DNA from: Sphingomonas sp. 32-62-10
Lineage (GTDB): Bacteria; Pseudomonadota; Alphaproteobacteria; Sphingomonadales; Sphingomonadaceae
Reading direction: 5' to 3'
NCBI GenBank assembly: GCA_002280555.1
Contig: NCEE01000015.1
Location: forward strand, 1-64,000
DNA: 64,000 nt
A model generated the notes under the pieces. It saw only the letters and a program-made list of their open reading frames with translations, had not been told where the DNA came from and did not search any database. A program made the translations under genes and the position numbers. Positions 41,592 through 49,988 of the stretch are shown here, piece after piece; within the stretch, counting starts at the first letter, position 1; every line of letters begins with the position of its first letter.

Positions 41592-43553
41592 GTGGATTTT
41601 AGAGATGGCCAGGAAGCGACCAACGAGATGGCAACCAGTGTGGCAGGCGATATGGCAAGCAACCTGATCGAGGCGGCGGCCGCCAATGTAACCGCAGGCG
41701 TGGCCGCGACGGTGAAGAAGGCGAAAGCCGCAGCAAAGGTCGATTCCAAGTCGATCCGACCGCAGATCTTCCCGGTGGAGGTCGATCACAGCCGCGATGC
41801 GTTGCTCACCGATTTCGGCAAGGAAACGCTGAACGATCGCTATCTGCTGCCGGGCGAAAGCTATCAGGACATGTTCGTGCGTGTGGCATCCGCCTATTCG
41901 GATGATGCCGCGCATGCCCAGCGCATCTATGATTACATCTCGAAGCTGTGGTTCATGCCCGCCACGCCTGTGCTGTCGAACGGCGGCACCGGGCGCGGGC
42001 TGCCGATCAGCTGCTATCTCAATTCGGTGCCGGACAGCCTTGAGGGCATTGTCGACACCTGGAACGAGAATGTCTGGCTCGCCTCGCGCGGCGGCGGCAT
42101 TGGCACCTATTGGGGCAATGTGCGCGGCATTGGCGAGCCGGTCGGCCTGAACGGCAAGACCAGCGGGATCATTCCGTTCGTGCGGGTGATGGATTCGCTG
42201 ACGCTCGCGATTTCGCAAGGCTCGCTGCGGCGCGGCTCTGCCGCCTGCTATCTCGACATCAGCCATCCCGAGATCGAGGAGTTCCTCGAAATCCGCAAAC
42301 CCTCGGGCGATTTCAACCGCAAGGCGCTGAACCTGCACCACGGCGTGCTGATTCCTGACGCGTTCATGGAGGCCGTGCGGGCGGGCGCTGAATGGAACCT
42401 CGTCAGCCCCAAGGACGGCTCGGTCCGTGCGACGGTGGATGCGCGCGCACTGTTCCAGAAGCTGGTCGAAACCCGGCTGGCAACCGGCGAGCCGTACATC
42501 GTGTTCAGCGATCATGTGAACAATGCGATGCCCAAGCATCACCGCGATGTTGGCCTCAAGGTATCGACGTCGAACCTGTGCTGCGAAATCACGCTACCGA
42601 CCGGCAAGGACCAGTTCGGCAAGGATCGCACCGCAGTATGCTGCCTGTCGTCGCTCAACCTGGAAACCTGGGATGAGTGGAAGGACGACAAGGGGTTCAT
42701 CGAGGACGTCATGCGCTTCCTCGACAATGTGCTGCAGGATTATATCGACCGCGCCGAACCCGGCATGGCGCGCGCCGCCTATTCGGCGATGCGCGAGCGC
42801 TCGGTCGGGCTGGGGGTGATGGGCTTCCACTCCTTCCTGCAGGCGCGCGGTCTGCCGTTCGAAGGGGCGATGGCGAAGCAGTATAACCTCAAGATCTTCA
42901 AGCACATCAAGGCGCAGGTAGACGAGGCATCGATGCAGCTCGCGATCGAGCGGGGGCCGTGCCCCGATGCCGCCGATCAGGGCGTGATGGAGCGGTTCAG
43001 CTGCAAGATGGCGATCGCGCCGACCGCGTCGATCAGCATCATCTGCGGCGGCGCCTCCGCGTGCATCGAGCCGATCCCCGCGAACATCTATACCCACAAG
43101 ACGCTGTCGGGCAGCTGGTCGATCAAGAACCCCTATCTCGAAAAGCTGCTCAACGAGAAATCGAAGAACAGCGATGCGGTGTGGAACTCGATCCTCGAAA
43201 AGGGCGGTTCGGTGCAGCATCTCGACTTCCTGAGCCAGGAAGAAAAGGACTGCTACAAGACCAGCTTCGAGATCGATCAGCGCTGGCTGCTCGAACTCGC
43301 CGCGGATCGCACGCCGTTCATCGATCAGTCGCAGTCGCTCAACCTGTTCATCCCGGCCGATGTCGAGAAATGGGATCTGCTGATGCTCCACTTCCGTGCG
43401 TGGGAGCTGGGCGTGAAGTCGCTCTATTATCTGCGCTCAAAGAGCATCCAACGCGCAGGCTTTGCCGGCGGGGTGGAGGCGGACAACACCCCCGACCTCA
43501 AGCAGATCGAGCTTGAGGAAAAGGATTATGATGAGTGTTTGGCTTGTCAGTAA
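41592..43553 (+). CDS. nrdA: Ribonucleoside-diphosphate reductase, alpha subunit (class I)
   Basis: Catalytic subunit that reduces ribonucleotides to deoxyribonucleotides with NrdB. It is 653 residues. Active-site features: SCYLNSVPDSL near residue 141, NLCCEI near 330 (catalytic Cys and Glu), the loop GGASACIEPIPANIY near 485 and the C-terminal redox pair in DECLACQ. There is no N-terminal ATP-cone, so overall activity control by dATP through that domain is absent; the substrate-specificity site should remain. GTG 41592 follows GGGAG by about eight bases; ATG 41628 is the alternative. nrdB lies 1.6 kb downstream after five small genes. Confidence 0.95.
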   Translation: MDFRDGQEATNEMATSVAGDMASNLIEAAAANVTAGVAATVKKAKAAAKVDSKSIRPQIFPVEVDHSRDALLTDFGKETLNDRYLLPGESYQDMFVRVASAYSDDAAHAQRIYDYISKLWFMPATPVLSNGGTGRGLPISCYLNSVPDSLEGIVDTWNENVWLASRGGGIGTYWGNVRGIGEPVGLNGKTSGIIPFVRVMDSLTLAISQGSLRRGSAACYLDISHPEIEEFLEIRKPSGDFNRKALNLHHGVLIPDAFMEAVRAGAEWNLVSPKDGSVRATVDARALFQKLVETRLATGEPYIVFSDHVNNAMPKHHRDVGLKVSTSNLCCEITLPTGKDQFGKDRTAVCCLSSLNLETWDEWKDDKGFIEDVMRFLDNVLQDYIDRAEPGMARAAYSAMRERSVGLGVMGFHSFLQARGLPFEGAMAKQYNLKIFKHIKAQVDEASMQLAIERGPCPDAADQGVMERFSCKMAIAPTASISIICGGASACIEPIPANIYTHKTLSGSWSIKNPYLEKLLNEKSKNSDAVWNSILEKGGSVQHLDFLSQEEKDCYKTSFEIDQRWLLELAADRTPFIDQSQSLNLFIPADVEKWDLLMLHFRAWELGVKSLYYLRSKSIQRAGFAGGVEADNTPDLKQIELEEKDYDECLACQ

Positions 43554-43574
43554 TCTGATTGGATCGAGGGGAGG

Positions 43575-44000
43575 ATGGCCGCTGTGAAGAATAATGTCGG
43601 ATGCCTGGCGCTCGCCGTTGGCGGGGGAATTGCTGCACTGCTGCTGCTGCTGATCGGCTGGCCGCAATACCGCGTCTATTCGCAGCGGCTGGCAGGCGAG
43701 GCGGCGCTGGCCGAGGCGCAATCATCGCGTCAGGTCGCGATCCTGGAGGCACGCGCCAAGAAGGAAAGCGCGATCTCACTCGCCGAAGCCGAAGTTATCC
43801 GGGCCAAGGGCGCGGCGGAATCGAACGCCATCTTGCAGAACAGCCTGGGCGGTCCCGAGGGGTATCTGCGCTATCTGCAGATCCAGGCGCTGGAGAGCTC
43901 AAAGGCGAACCTGATCTATGTCCCGACCGAGGCCGGTTTGCCGGTGACCGAAGCCCAGCGACTGCGCAACAACGCGCCGACGCAGGACGACAAACAGTAA
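43575..44000 (+). CDS. Membrane-anchored coiled-coil protein like the C-terminus of SPFH proteins
   Basis: A 141-residue protein: one N-terminal membrane segment (LALAVGGGIAALLLLLIGW), then a long charged helix (about 35-85, rich in AEAQ, EARAKKESAISLAEAEVIRAKGAAE) and a tail YLQIQALESSKANLIYVPTEAGLPV. The helix and LIYVPTEAGLPV resemble the end of SPFH/prohibitin-like proteins, but the SPFH domain is missing. It follows nrdA by 21 bp. GAGGGGAGG abuts ATG 43575; GTG 43584 has better spacing and may be the true start. Confidence 0.7.
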   Translation: MAAVKNNVGCLALAVGGGIAALLLLLIGWPQYRVYSQRLAGEAALAEAQSSRQVAILEARAKKESAISLAEAEVIRAKGAAESNAILQNSLGGPEGYLRYLQIQALESSKANLIYVPTEAGLPVTEAQRLRNNAPTQDDKQ

Positions 44001-44078
44001 ATGAACCGGGCATCGCCCTTTGCTGACGTCTGCCCCCCGCCCGCTCCCGATGGGTGCGGCGCGGGGATCAGCCAAAGC

Positions 44079-44327
44079 TCATTTTTCCTCTTCGAACGTC
44101 ACCGCGACATCGGCATTGGCACTCAGCCGCACCGTGTCACCCTCGACATCGGCGACGAGGCTGAGCGGGATGAAGTGATGATGGTCGCCATGCGGCCCGC
44201 TATGCGTCTTGGTCAGCTGGATACGCTCGCCTTTGACGTGGTCGACCGTGCCGACCGGCACGCCGTCTGCGCCGATAACGGTCATATGGTCCTTGATGCG
44301 GTCCTTGATCGGGTGGTCGTGCGCCAT
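44079..44327 (-). CDS. DUF2171 domain protein
   Basis: An 82-residue small soluble protein with the DUF2171 pattern: IKDHMTVIGADGVPVGTVDHV, followed by a histidine-rich stretch (SGPHGDHHHFIPLSLVADVEGDTVRLS). This PRC-barrel-like fold is found in many alphaproteobacteria, in some cases near stress genes; function unknown. AAGGAG lies eight bases before ATG 44327. It is the only minus-strand gene between nrdA and nrdB. Confidence 0.8.
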   Translation of the reverse strand: MAHDHPIKDRIKDHMTVIGADGVPVGTVDHVKGERIQLTKTHSGPHGDHHHFIPLSLVADVEGDTVRLSANADVAVTFEEEK

Positions 44328-44407
44328 GATCGTTGCTCCTTGATGATGCCCCCTGAACGCGTGGCCATGCGTTTCGATGCATGCCCATCCCGTTTGAGGA
44401 ACTGATC

Positions 44408-44722
44408 ATGCCCCACACCCTGCGCGCGCCCATCCTGCTGCTACCTCTGATACTCGCACTCGCGGCGTGCGCACAGCAGGCGAGCAGCGCTGTCGCGCCC
44501 GACGCCCCCGGTTTTCTGCTCGGGCTGTGGCACGGCTTCATCTTCCCGGTCGCGGCGATCCTGTCGTTCTTCGTGCCCGACATTGCCGTTTATGCCGTGC
44601 CAAACAATGGCGGCTGGTATGATTTTGGCTATTTCATCGGCATCGTCTTTCTCGGCGTCGGATCGAACCGCACCCGCAAGGTCTATGTCGACCGCACCGT
44701 CATCCGGCGGGAACGCGCATGA
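44408..44722 (+). CDS. Small membrane lipoprotein, unknown function
   Basis: A 104-residue protein starting at ATG 44408 behind GAGGA. It has a lipobox-like LALAAC near residue 21, an amphipathic segment FLLGLWHGFIFPVAAILSFF, and GGWYDFGYFIGIVFLGVGSNR before a basic tail. The pattern after the lipobox (GLWHGFI...FGYFIGI) is seen in small sphingomonad and other bacterial membrane proteins of unknown role. It overlaps the next gene by four bases (ATGA). Confidence 0.7.
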   Translation: MPHTLRAPILLLPLILALAACAQQASSAVAPDAPGFLLGLWHGFIFPVAAILSFFVPDIAVYAVPNNGGWYDFGYFIGIVFLGVGSNRTRKVYVDRTVIRRERA

Positions 44723-44931
44723 CCCGCGCGCTCTCATTCTTCACCCCGCCCGTCATCATGGCGCTCGTCGCCAGCGTGGCGGGTCTATTGGCCGTATTCG
44801 TGGCTACCCGGTCCGGGGCTACCGAACAGGGTCGCTATGCCAAGCGCATCGTTGGCACGATGCTCGCGGCACTCGCCCTGATATTAGGCGGTTTTGCCTA
44901 TGCCCTTTGGACCTGGAGTAATTCGTTTTGA
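44719..44931 (+). CDS. Small two-helix membrane protein
   Basis: A 70-residue protein with two hydrophobic segments (PPVIMALVASVAGLLAVFVATR and IVGTMLAALALILGGFAYALW). It overlaps its upstream and downstream neighbours by four bases each, so the three small genes form one coupled unit. No family recognised. Confidence 0.65.
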   Translation: MTRALSFFTPPVIMALVASVAGLLAVFVATRSGATEQGRYAKRIVGTMLAALALILGGFAYALWTWSNSF

Positions 44932-45140
44932 CTAATGCATTTGATCTGTTCGGCGTCATCATCGGCCTCAACATCATCTATGGTGGCTGGGTGGTCGGCT
45001 TTGTCGCCGGTTCGCCCAAGGGCTTATCCTCGGGCAAGACCGAAGAACCAGCCGACCGCACCGGCCGCCGCACGATGGGCTTTGGCCTGATCGCGCTGGG
45101 CGCCGCCTACACCCTGTTCAGCCTGTACCGATTGCTCTGA
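44928..45140 (+). CDS. Small two-helix membrane protein
   Basis: A 70-residue protein. TTG 44928 shares TTGA with the upstream stop and gives the N-terminus MTNAFDLFGVIIGLNIIYGGWVVGF; a second helix (GLIALGAAYTLFSLYRLL) ends the protein. A short charged loop with KTEEPADRTGRR joins them. Third gene of the small membrane cluster, 37 bp before nrdB. No family recognised. Confidence 0.62.
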   Translation: MTNAFDLFGVIIGLNIIYGGWVVGFVAGSPKGLSSGKTEEPADRTGRRTMGFGLIALGAAYTLFSLYRLL

Positions 45141-45177
45141 ATTTCGTCCCGTTTATCTGTAGAAGAAAGTCCCGCCC

Positions 45178-46233
45178 ATGTCCCTTCTTGAAGCCCGCAA
45201 AGCCTATAAGCCCTTCGAATATCCCTGGGCTTATGAGTTCTGGAAGCGTCAGCAGCAGATCCACTGGATGCCAGAGGAAGTGCCGTTGGGCGAGGATTGC
45301 CGCGACTGGGCGCAGAAAATCTCGGATCATGAGCGCAATTTGCTGACGCAGATTTTCCGCTTCTTCACCCAGGCCGATATCGAGGTGCAGGATTGCTACC
45401 ACGAGAAATATGGCCGCGTATTCAAGCCAACCGAAGTCAAGATGATGCTGACCGCGTTCAGCAACATGGAAACGGTGCACATCGCCGCGTACAGCCATCT
45501 GCTCGACACGATCGGCATGCCCGAAAGCGAATATGGCGCCTTCCTCGAATATAGCGAGATGAAGGACAAGCACGATTATCTGCAGAATTTCGGCGTCGAC
45601 AATGATGCCGATATCGCGCGGACGCTCGCGATGTTCGGTGGCTTTACCGAGGGGCTTCAGCTGTTCGCGAGCTTTGCCATGCTGATGAACTTCCCGCGCT
45701 TCAACAAAATGAAGGGCATGGGCCAGATCGTCAGCTGGTCAGTCCGCGACGAAAGCCTGCACTGCGAAGGCATCATCCATCTCTATCACGCTTTCGTGAA
45801 GGAGCGGCAGTGCCTGACCAAGGCCGTGAAGGACGACATCATGGACGTCTGCCAGACGACCGTGCGGCTGGAGGACGCCTTTATCGATCTCGCCTTCGAA
45901 CAGGGCCCGGTCCACGGCATGACGCCCAAGGAGATCAAGAAATATATCCGCTACATCGCCGACTGGCGCCTCGCCCAGCTCGACCTGAAGCCGATCTACA
46001 TGATCGAGGAACACCCCCTCCCCTGGCTCGCCCCGCTGCTCAACGGCGTGGAGCACGCCAACTTCTTCGAACAGCGCGCGACGGAATATTCGAAGGGCGC
46101 GACGCGCGGGAACTGGAACGACGTGTGGGACAGCTTCGACAAGCGTCAGAAGGCGAAGGTTACGCCTGCGGCAATCGCGAATGAGGATGGCGGGGACGAT
46201 ATGTTCTCGCGGGCCGGGGTGGCGGCGGAGTAA
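45178..46233 (+). CDS. nrdB: Ribonucleoside-diphosphate reductase, beta subunit (class I)
   Basis: The radical-generating subunit of class I ribonucleotide reductase, 351 residues. The diiron and radical pattern is clear: METVHIAAYSHLLD near residue 100 supplies Glu, His (+3) and the radical Tyr (+7), as in E. coli NrdB E115/H118/Y122; GFTEGLQLF near 158 supplies another Glu; and RDESLHCEG near 192 supplies Glu and His. No ATP-cone is present. Separated from nrdA by about 1.6 kb of small genes. Confidence 0.95.
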   Translation: MSLLEARKAYKPFEYPWAYEFWKRQQQIHWMPEEVPLGEDCRDWAQKISDHERNLLTQIFRFFTQADIEVQDCYHEKYGRVFKPTEVKMMLTAFSNMETVHIAAYSHLLDTIGMPESEYGAFLEYSEMKDKHDYLQNFGVDNDADIARTLAMFGGFTEGLQLFASFAMLMNFPRFNKMKGMGQIVSWSVRDESLHCEGIIHLYHAFVKERQCLTKAVKDDIMDVCQTTVRLEDAFIDLAFEQGPVHGMTPKEIKKYIRYIADWRLAQLDLKPIYMIEEHPLPWLAPLLNGVEHANFFEQRATEYSKGATRGNWNDVWDSFDKRQKAKVTPAAIANEDGGDDMFSRAGVAAE

Positions 46234-46411
46234 GTCGGGTGAGGTCGCCCGGTCATCGGGCAACTTCATCGACCTTTCGTTTCAGCCATTTTTAAAAATG
46301 CGGGTCCTGCCTCGATAGCTGCCGCCGTCAGAGCGAGACGCAAAATGGGGTAGTGCCGTTAGATTATATGTCCGGAAGTCGATCCGATCGCCTGCCGAAC
46401 CCCTCTATTGA

Positions 46412-46900
46412 TTACTGTCTATTTTTTACGTCCTCGGCCCGGTACTTGATGTGACATGCTGCGCAGCTGCCCTTAAGCGAGTCCCACTGTGCGGGCAGAG
46501 CGGCGGCGTTGCCCGCTTTGGCGAGCGCAGCGAGCTTGTCAGCGGCGGCAGCCATGTCGGTGGCACGGGCTTCGAAGGCGGTGCCATCGCTCCAGATTGT
46601 CGGCAGCGCCTTTGATGCCGGTCCGTCGCTATGCGCCGGGAACATGCTTGGGATCGCCTTGCCCCAGGCGGCGATGGCGCTGGCGGGCAGCACCAGCGTC
46701 TTGGGGTCATCGCCACGCGTGATTGCCGCCTTCAAGCCTACAAAGCTCGCCAGTGTGAGTTTAAACGCCGCCTGCCGGCCGGCGATGATGGCGCTATGTC
46801 CATCCCTGGCCATTTCGGTTTCGGCACGATCACGGGGCCCGGCGGAAGCCCCGCTGGCGATGGAGACAAGCAACGCGGCAATCATCGGGGTGGCGCGCAT
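46412..46900 (-). CDS. Cytochrome c' family protein
   Basis: A 162-residue periplasmic haem protein. ATG 46900 has GGGAGAG upstream and starts a signal peptide ending ASGASAG. The mature part is a helical bundle (DGHSAIIAGRQAAFK, AADKLAALAKAGNAA) and ends with a single CAACH haem motif (Cys146, Cys149, His150) close to the C-terminus, the layout of cytochrome c'. The longer ORF adds an unlikely 25-residue leader. The role may be NO binding or electron transfer; not determinable here. Confidence 0.88.
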   Translation of the reverse strand: MRATPMIAALLVSIASGASAGPRDRAETEMARDGHSAIIAGRQAAFKLTLASFVGLKAAITRGDDPKTLVLPASAIAAWGKAIPSMFPAHSDGPASKALPTIWSDGTAFEARATDMAAAADKLAALAKAGNAAALPAQWDSLKGSCAACHIKYRAEDVKNRQ

Positions 46901-47029
46901 TATTTCTCTCCCGGATCCAATCGTTGGAATCAGGCTACGCCGCTCCCCGATCGGTATCAACCCGACGCGCGACACTCGCGACCGGCCGCTTCGTCCGGGA
47001 CGCTGGAACCAACTCGATCGGGCGCTAAA

Positions 47030-47380
47030 TCAATCGGCGTTTTCATCCTCTTCGCCCTGTTCGACGGGTTCATCATCATCGTCGAGGTCATCCACGTCGT
47101 CATCGTCGTCGTCGTCGTCGCTATCGTCGTCTTCCTCATCGGGTTCTTCGGGGTCGGCTATGCCATCACTGGCGCTTTCCTCGACCTCGATCGGCTCGAG
47201 CCCCCCACCCTCTTCATCGCCGCCCAGATCGGGGGCGAGATCGGTCAGGATCGTCCCGTCGCTCGGGCCGCCGCCGGTCGCCTCGAGGATTTCGGCGCGC
47301 TGGCTCTCGTCATAGCCATCCTCATCATAGCCATCATCGCCCGTGCCGCCGGCCGGTTTTTGCATGCCACCGCTAACCAT
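47030..47380 (-). CDS. Very acidic low-complexity protein, unknown function
   Basis: A 116-residue protein starting at ATG 47380 with GGGAGAGCA just upstream. The N-terminal half has DDGYDEDGYDESQRAEILE and ILTDLAPDLGGDEEGG; the C-terminal 45 residues are almost all Asp and Glu, with a run of eight Asp encoded by a GAC/GAT repeat. No signal peptide or membrane segment. The net charge is extremely negative. No family recognised; acidic tails of this type can bind metals or basic proteins. Confidence 0.6.
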   Translation of the reverse strand: MVSGGMQKPAGGTGDDGYDEDGYDESQRAEILEATGGGPSDGTILTDLAPDLGGDEEGGGLEPIEVEESASDGIADPEEPDEEDDDSDDDDDDDDVDDLDDDDEPVEQGEEDENAD

Positions 47381-47504
47381 TGCCTGCTCTCCCGAAAATG
47401 ACTGCGTGGAAGGGATGTGAAGAATGCAGCCGTTCAGGAAACCAACGGCGGGCGACGGCGCTTGTTCCGTTGGCCCCCTCTCAATTCGGCGCTCTATTCG
47501 GCGC

Positions 47505-48746
47505 TCAGCTCGGGCGGAACATCCGTCCGCGCTCAACCACCGCCACGATTGCCAGCGCGACAAGGCCGAGCGTCAGGAAACCGATATAGAGCGGCACCGT
47601 GGTGCCATCGAATGCGCGGCCGATCACCAGGCCCATGAACGCGCCAATCGTCACGGTGATGAAGCCCTGCACGCTGGAGGCGGTGCCAGCGATGCCGCCC
47701 ATATTCTCCATCGCCATCGACGAGAAATTGGCGGTCGCCAGCCCGAAACACGCCATCGCCAGCGCCTGCAGAATGGCAAAGCTGTAGATCGATTCAGCCC
47801 CCGCCAGCGCAATCGCCAGATGCACGGCCGACACGATGATCAGCCCCACCAGTGCCGTATGCGAGATGCGGCGCGTGCCGATGCGCATCACGATCCGCGA
47901 ATTGAGCAGGTTCGCCAGCGCCATCATCCCCGCCACCGCGATGAAAACCCAAACCAGCAACCAATCATCCCCGGTCAGCACATGGACGATCTGCTGCACC
48001 GAGTTGATAAAACCATAAAGCCCGCCCAGCAAAGCGGTTGCCGCCAGGGTGTAGCCTATCGAGAAGCGATCGGTGAGGGTCTGCCGCCAGCCGGACCAGA
48101 GGCGCGCCAGCGAGATCGGCACCTGATTTTCGGGCCGCAGCGTTTCGGGCATGCGCCACACGAACCAGGCGAGGATCGCCGCCGAGATGGCTGCGATCAT
48201 CACGAAAATCAGCCGCCACGATCCAAAGAACAGGATGACCTGGCCGACACTGGGGGCGAGCACCGGGGCGGCCATGAATACCATGAAGGCAAGGCTCATC
48301 ACCCGGGCCATGGCGCGCCCCGAGTAGCAATCGCGCACCAGCGCCACCGTCACCACCCGCGACGCCGCAATGGCGAGCCCGGCGGTGAACCGCGCCACCA
48401 GCAACAAGGTAAAGCTGCTCGACGTCGCGGCGATCAGATTGGCGATCACATAGGCCGCAAGCGCAAACACCAGCACCGGCCGCCGCCCATAGCGATCCGC
48501 GAGCGGGCCATGGACCAGCTGGGCGATGCCAAAGCCGAACAGGAACATGCCGATCACCAACTGGCGATCATTCTCCACACTGACACGAAGCGCATCGCCA
48601 ATCGCGGGCAAGGCGGGCAGCATCGCATCGATGCCGAGTGCGGTCAGCGCCATCAGCGACGCGACCAGTGCCACGAATTCGGCAAAACCGATCGGCGGGT
48701 TGGCGGGGGCGATCACGGGCTGGGGCGCATTCATGCGCGCGGCCAT
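47505..48746 (-). CDS. Bcr/CflA-type multidrug efflux MFS transporter
   Basis: A 413-residue transporter with 12 membrane segments. GIDAMLPALPAIGDAL near the N-terminus and PLADRYGRRPVLVFAL near 75 are the DHA1 (Bcr/CflA) patterns; ASRVVTVALVRDCYSG near 125 and APVLAPSVGQVILFFGSWR near 152 complete motif C and the following helix. The family exports drugs or metabolites with proton influx; the substrate here is not known. ATG 48746 follows GCGGGGATCGGGC; ATG 48734 is an alternative. Confidence 0.88.
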   Translation of the reverse strand: MAARMNAPQPVIAPANPPIGFAEFVALVASLMALTALGIDAMLPALPAIGDALRVSVENDRQLVIGMFLFGFGIAQLVHGPLADRYGRRPVLVFALAAYVIANLIAATSSSFTLLLVARFTAGLAIAASRVVTVALVRDCYSGRAMARVMSLAFMVFMAAPVLAPSVGQVILFFGSWRLIFVMIAAISAAILAWFVWRMPETLRPENQVPISLARLWSGWRQTLTDRFSIGYTLAATALLGGLYGFINSVQQIVHVLTGDDWLLVWVFIAVAGMMALANLLNSRIVMRIGTRRISHTALVGLIIVSAVHLAIALAGAESIYSFAILQALAMACFGLATANFSSMAMENMGGIAGTASSVQGFITVTIGAFMGLVIGRAFDGTTVPLYIGFLTLGLVALAIVAVVERGRMFRPS

Positions 48747-48857
48747 GCCCGATCCCCGCGCTATGGTCGACCCCGCCCGGGGCACAAGCCTTCGATATAT
48801 TGACGGATCGGCCATTGCCTGTGTATTATAAGATCAACACACCGAGGGAGACTGACG

Positions 48858-49391
48858 ATGCGTGGATCGATGATGGTATTTGCCCTGTTGGTTCCGCTCA
48901 CCCTGCCGCTGGCGGGCTGTAGCAGCGACAAGGAAGGCACCACGATCACCTTCAACGCGACCGATAATGACGAGGATGGCGAGGGCAATGTCGCGGCTGG
49001 CGTTGACGGCAAGAGCGGTGAGGTCTCGATCAAGGCACCCGGCTTTTCGGGCAAGTTCACACTCCCCAAGCTGACGTTGGGCGGCGGTGATATCGACCTA
49101 AATGGGGTGAAACTCTATCCCGGTTCGACCGTCACGACGATGAACATCAACGCCAAGGCGGGCAAGGAAGGTGAAAAGGACAACGATAGCGTCCGCATCG
49201 TGTTTGATAGCCCGGCCACCCCCGAAAAGGTGCTCGATTACTATGCTGAAAATCTTGGCAAGGCCGAATTCACGCTCACCCGCAAGGGCGACATGCTGAC
49301 GGGCACTGATGATGAGAAGAAGCCCTTCTCGCTTGAGGTAAAGCCTGCCGCAAACGGACATTCGACCGGCACGATCAAAGCGGGGGGCTGA
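48858..49391 (+). CDS. Lipoprotein, first of a tandem paralogous pair
   Basis: A 177-residue protein with a lipoprotein signal (lipobox LPLAGC, lipidated Cys21) and GAGGGAG before ATG 48858. A flexible Asp/Gly-rich segment (ATDNDEDGEGNVAAGVDG) precedes a repeat-like KSGEVSIKAPGFSGKFTLPKL part. The C-terminal domain (from YPGSTV near residue 90) is shared with the next gene: FDSPATPEKVLDYYAENLGK and NGHSTGTIKAGG. No function recognised. Confidence 0.78.
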   Translation: MRGSMMVFALLVPLTLPLAGCSSDKEGTTITFNATDNDEDGEGNVAAGVDGKSGEVSIKAPGFSGKFTLPKLTLGGGDIDLNGVKLYPGSTVTTMNINAKAGKEGEKDNDSVRIVFDSPATPEKVLDYYAENLGKAEFTLTRKGDMLTGTDDEKKPFSLEVKPAANGHSTGTIKAGG

Positions 49392-49498
49392 TCGGTCGCG
49401 GCGCGGTATCGTCCTTCATCGGTGCGCTACACGGGCAGTGCTTGACCCCACGGCGAGGCGGTTCCTTTTAGCGAGGAGCAAAAGCGCTGGAGGCTGGC

Positions 49499-49921
49499 AT
49501 GACCCGATCGATTCCCCGAACGACGGCGTTACTCTTGGGCATGAGCATCGCGCTTGCGGCCTGCACGGAGCCGGCCCGCCCGCCCGCCCAACCGATGGCG
49601 GGGGCCAACATGACGGACATGCCGATGCCCGATGGCAGTGCGGTCGATATGGCGGCGGTGCCAATGTATCCCGGCTCGACAATGATCGACATGAAGATCA
49701 TGCCGCATGAAGAAGATGACATGACCGGCATGGCGTTCGACAGCCCTGCGGACCCCGCCACAGTACGACGCTGGTACATCGACACGCTGGGCGCCAAGGG
49801 CTTCATGCTGAAGGAGCAGGGAACGACCGTGGTCGGCACCGACCCTGCAGGAAACCCGGTGCACATCGACGTAAATCCGGCGGCCGCCGGACATAGTACG
49901 GGCGTCATCAGCAAGGGCTAA
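49499..49921 (+). CDS. Lipoprotein, second of a tandem paralogous pair
   Basis: A 140-residue protein with a lipoprotein signal (lipobox IALAAC) and GGAGG just upstream of ATG 49499. A methionine-rich segment (AGANMTDMPMPDGSAVDMAAV) follows the lipidated Cys, suggesting metal binding or oxidant scavenging. The C-terminal domain matches its upstream neighbour: MYPGSTMIDM, FDSPADPATVRRWYIDTLGAK, GTDPAGNPVHIDV and AAGHSTGVISKG. The methionines near 38-90 are specific to this copy. Confidence 0.78.
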   Translation: MTRSIPRTTALLLGMSIALAACTEPARPPAQPMAGANMTDMPMPDGSAVDMAAVPMYPGSTMIDMKIMPHEEDDMTGMAFDSPADPATVRRWYIDTLGAKGFMLKEQGTTVVGTDPAGNPVHIDVNPAAAGHSTGVISKG

Positions 49922-49988
49922 GGCCCTCTGTTCGAATCCGGCACCGCGTCCTATGTTGGCTAATCAACCGCATAACGGACGTTTACCC

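Noticed and set aside
41060..41749. 229-codon minus-strand ORF upstream of nrdA
   Set aside because: Runs antisense into the nrdA start, is low-complexity, has no ribosome-binding site and no family features.
44928..45140. Possible overlap artefact of the 44719 gene
   Set aside because: Two predicted membrane helices, the coupled TTGA overlap and the short gap to nrdB support a separate gene.
46250..46280. Small GCCCG/CGGGC hairpin after nrdB as a terminator
   Set aside because: The stem is only five base pairs with no T-run, too weak to call.
47095..47130. Possible CRISPR or tandem repeat array
   Set aside because: The repeat is a trinucleotide run inside a coding frame encoding Asp, without spacers.
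47424..48803. 459-codon plus-strand ORF
   Set aside because: Antisense to the efflux transporter; composition is Arg/His/Gln-rich with no hydrophobic segments or motifs.
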